Both the position numbers and the translations under genes were made by a program. From Blastococcus capsensis (GTDB lineage Bacteria; Actinomycetota; Actinomycetes; Mycobacteriales; Geodermatophilaceae): a stretch of DNA of 64,000 bases. Location: the NCBI RefSeq assembly GCF_030165005.1, contig NZ_JASNNW010000009.1, positions 62,001 to 126,000 of the forward strand, written 5' to 3'. The notes under the pieces are model-generated. The model saw only the letters and a program-made list of their open reading frames with translations. It was not told where the DNA came from and ran no database searches. Numbering within the stretch: the first letter of the stretch is position 1; every line of letters begins with the position of its first letter. This document shows, in pieces, positions 63,063-64,000 of this stretch.

Positions 63063-63318
63063 GGTCCGCGCGCAGCGCGTCGGCGTCCACCCCGCGGTCG
63101 TGCAGCACCTTCACCGCCAGCCCGTCGCCTCCCCGCAGCAGCGCGAGGGCGATGTGCCCGGCCGGCTGCCGGCCCGAGCGGCGCGGCCGGTCCAGCGCTC
63201 CTGGGCCGGACGTCGCCTCCACCGAGCTGCGGACCGCCTCCAGGCCGATGCCCACGGCTTCCAGCGCACCGGCATCCAGTTCCGGCCCACCGACGGCGGC
63301 GGCGACCGCCTCCGTCAC
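63040..63318 (-). CDS. Short Clp N-terminal-domain-like protein, probably internally deleted
   Basis: 92 residues. The C-terminal half GHIALALLRGGDGLAVKVL, then [14 protein letters not shown], matches the second Clp-N repeat. The first part (LEAVRSSVEATSGPGALDRP) matches the segment that normally precedes it. The helix that usually links them (the TPRAKKVLELA-like region) is missing, so GALDRPRR runs almost straight into GHIALALL. A complete gene of this type is about twice as long. It lacks ATPase domains. It may be a decayed gene or a minimal adaptor. It overlaps the MFS gene end. Confidence 0.55.
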   Translation of the reverse strand: MTEAVAAAVGGPELDAGALEAVGIGLEAVRSSVEATSGPGALDRPRRSGRQPAGHIALALLRGGDGLAVKVLHDRGVDADALRADLRLALDP

Positions 63319-63393
63319 GGCATGTCACCGTTGATTGACAGCCCGCGCGACGGAGGCGCGTGCGAGACTGGGGGAGAGCTGCGACCACGGCTC

Positions 63394-63436
63394 CCGGACG
63401 AGCGGTGCCGTACCCGGTGTGCGACAAGACGGCGCC
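63394..63436 (+). promoter_or_regulatory. Guanidine-III riboswitch (ykkC-III class)
   Basis: The segment opens CCGGACGAG, continues with GTGCCGTACCCGG and ends with ACAAGACGGCGCC, the conserved blocks of the class III guanidine aptamer. GGTGCCGT (63404-63411) pairs with ACGGCGCC (63429-63436; one T-G pair) and CCGG (63394-63397) with CCGG (63414-63417), giving the pseudoknot. It ends 1 nt before the GAGGAG ribosome site of the SMR gene, so it likely controls translation in response to guanidinium. Confidence 0.88.
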
Positions 63437-63449
63437 TGAGGAGCCCGCG

Positions 63450-63764
63450 ATGTCGTGGTTGGTGCTGGTCGTGTCGGGGATGCTCGAGGCGGTGTGGGCG
63501 GTGGCTCTGGACCGGTCGGAGGGGTTCAGCCGGCTGTGGCCGACGGTGCTCTTCGCCGTCGCCCTGGCCGCGAGCATGGGCGGGCTGGCCTTCGCCATGC
63601 GCGAGCTGCCCCTGGGGACGGCCTACGCGGTATGGGTCGGCATCGGCGCGGTGCTCACGGTGGTCTACGCCATGGTCACCGGTGCCGAGCCGGTCTCGCT
63701 CGTGCGGCTGCTGCTGCTCGCCGGGATCGTGGGCTGCGTCGTCGGGCTCAAGGTCGTGCACTGA
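63450..63764 (+). CDS. sugE: SMR-family guanidinium exporter (SugE/Gdx)
   Basis: 104 residues with four membrane helices. SWLVLVVSGMLEAVWAVALD contains the essential Glu in helix 1 with the G-x-x-E-x-x-W pattern of Gdx-type transporters. GTAYAVWVGIGAVLTVVYAM is the conserved third-helix region. Gdx proteins exchange guanidinium for protons. The guanidine-III riboswitch just upstream supports guanidinium rather than quaternary ammonium drugs as the substrate. ATG 63450 has GAGGAG 6 nt upstream. Confidence 0.93.
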   Translation: MSWLVLVVSGMLEAVWAVALDRSEGFSRLWPTVLFAVALAASMGGLAFAMRELPLGTAYAVWVGIGAVLTVVYAMVTGAEPVSLVRLLLLAGIVGCVVGLKVVH

Positions 63765-63854
63765 GCCGTCGCCGGGTGAGCAGTCGCAGCAGGCGACCGC
63801 GGCGAGTTCGCACGTGTCGGCGACCGCACCTGCCCACTCGTCCGGGCGGGGGTC

Positions 63855-64000
63855 TCAGAGCGTGAAGACGATCTTCCCGTTGGTGCGGCCCTCGAGCATC
63901 CGCTGGAAACCCTCCCGCGCCTGGGCCAGCGGCAGCTCGACGTCGATCTGCGGCCGGATGCCGGTGACCCGGCACATCTGGATCAGGGCCTCCAGCTCCG
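63855..64000 (-). CDS. Zinc-type alcohol dehydrogenase/quinone oxidoreductase, C-terminal end only
   Basis: 48 codons are visible, ending ELPLAQAREGFQRML, then EGRTNGKIVFTL and a TGA. This is the typical close of medium-chain dehydrogenase/reductase proteins (the A-x-EGFxxMLEGRxxGKIV pattern). The catalytic and NAD(P)-binding parts lie outside the window. It is convergent with sugE across about 90 nt. Confidence 0.75.
   Translation of the reverse strand, partial: ELEALIQMCRVTGIRPQIDVELPLAQAREGFQRMLEGRTNGKIVFTL

Noticed and set aside
63341-63410. Mini-ykkC (guanidine-II) riboswitch, because ACGG and ACGA occur here
   Set aside because: The ACGR sequences are not closed by stems as the guanidine-II class requires. 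The segment fits the guanidine-III class instead.
1-64000. CRISPR arrays, insertion sequences or prophage genes
   Set aside because: No regularly spaced repeats, transposase motifs or phage structural genes were seen on either strand.

Overview
This 64 kb window is high-GC actinobacterial chromosome. The evidence is dominant GTG starts, ATGA/GTGA stop-start overlaps, tandem clpP genes followed by clpX, folC-DUF4233-ndk, an RNase E with long charged tails ahead of rplU-rpmA-obgE-proB, and an lprG/P55-type pair. Gene content and order fit the Geodermatophilaceae (Blastococcus, Modestobacter, Geodermatophilus). The family placement is my inference from gene content only. I see no prophage, transposase, CRISPR array or rRNA.

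Layout. (1) 1-8,263: surface polysaccharide locus with four family 2 glycosyltransferases (the first cut by the window edge), a methyltransferase, a polysaccharide deacetylase, a Wzm/Wzt-type ABC exporter and a GalE-like epimerase. (2) 8,277-14,210: tRNA-Pro, trigger factor, clpP-clpP-clpX and an orphan AbiEi/DUF559-like gene. (3) 14,253-29,548: core genes valS, yccF-like, folC, DUF4233, ndk, a TIGR03960-type radical SAM pair, rne, rplU, rpmA, obgE and proB. (4) 29,579-37,090: def, a zinc-uptake operon znuA-znuC-znuB-zur with a Zur box abutting the znuA start codon, proA, and a MoxR/VWA pair. (5) 37,214-50,115: the accessory island described below. (6) 50,502-58,314: nadD, rsfS, a histidine phosphatase, degV, comEA, comEC, holA and rpsT. 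(7) 58,544-64,000: lepA, an lprG/P55-like lipoprotein-exporter pair, a shortened Clp-N gene, a guanidine-III riboswitch controlling an SMR exporter, and the end of an alcohol dehydrogenase-like gene.

The most interesting system is the island at 37.2-50.1 kb. Seven tightly coupled genes form an actinobacterial version of the ebo cluster: EboC prenyltransferase, a xylose-isomerase-like TIM barrel, EboA, EboB (TatD-like), EboE and EboF. It is headed by an inositol-3-phosphate synthase-type cyclase where other ebo clusters have the dehydroquinate-synthase-like EboD. In cyanobacteria ebo moves a scytonemin precursor to the periplasm. Here it is flanked by a class F sortase and three secreted proteins: two glucose/sorbosone dehydrogenase-like propellers and a spondin-domain protein. 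All three end in the same unusual tripartite signal (P-x-G-G-V-x-A-G-x-G, hydrophobic stretch, RRR) rather than LPXTG. The two propeller genes at the island's ends share a 56-nt upstream motif and a 36-nt downstream hairpin repeat. I read this as one functional unit: the ebo enzymes make and export a prenylated or cyclitol-derived metabolite, and the sortase anchors the extracytoplasmic proteins that act on it.

Many genes (galE, ndk, def, proA, nadD, degV, comEA, the ebo cyclase) have a TANNNT-like -10 hexamer ending 6-8 nt before the start codon, which points to leaderless transcription.
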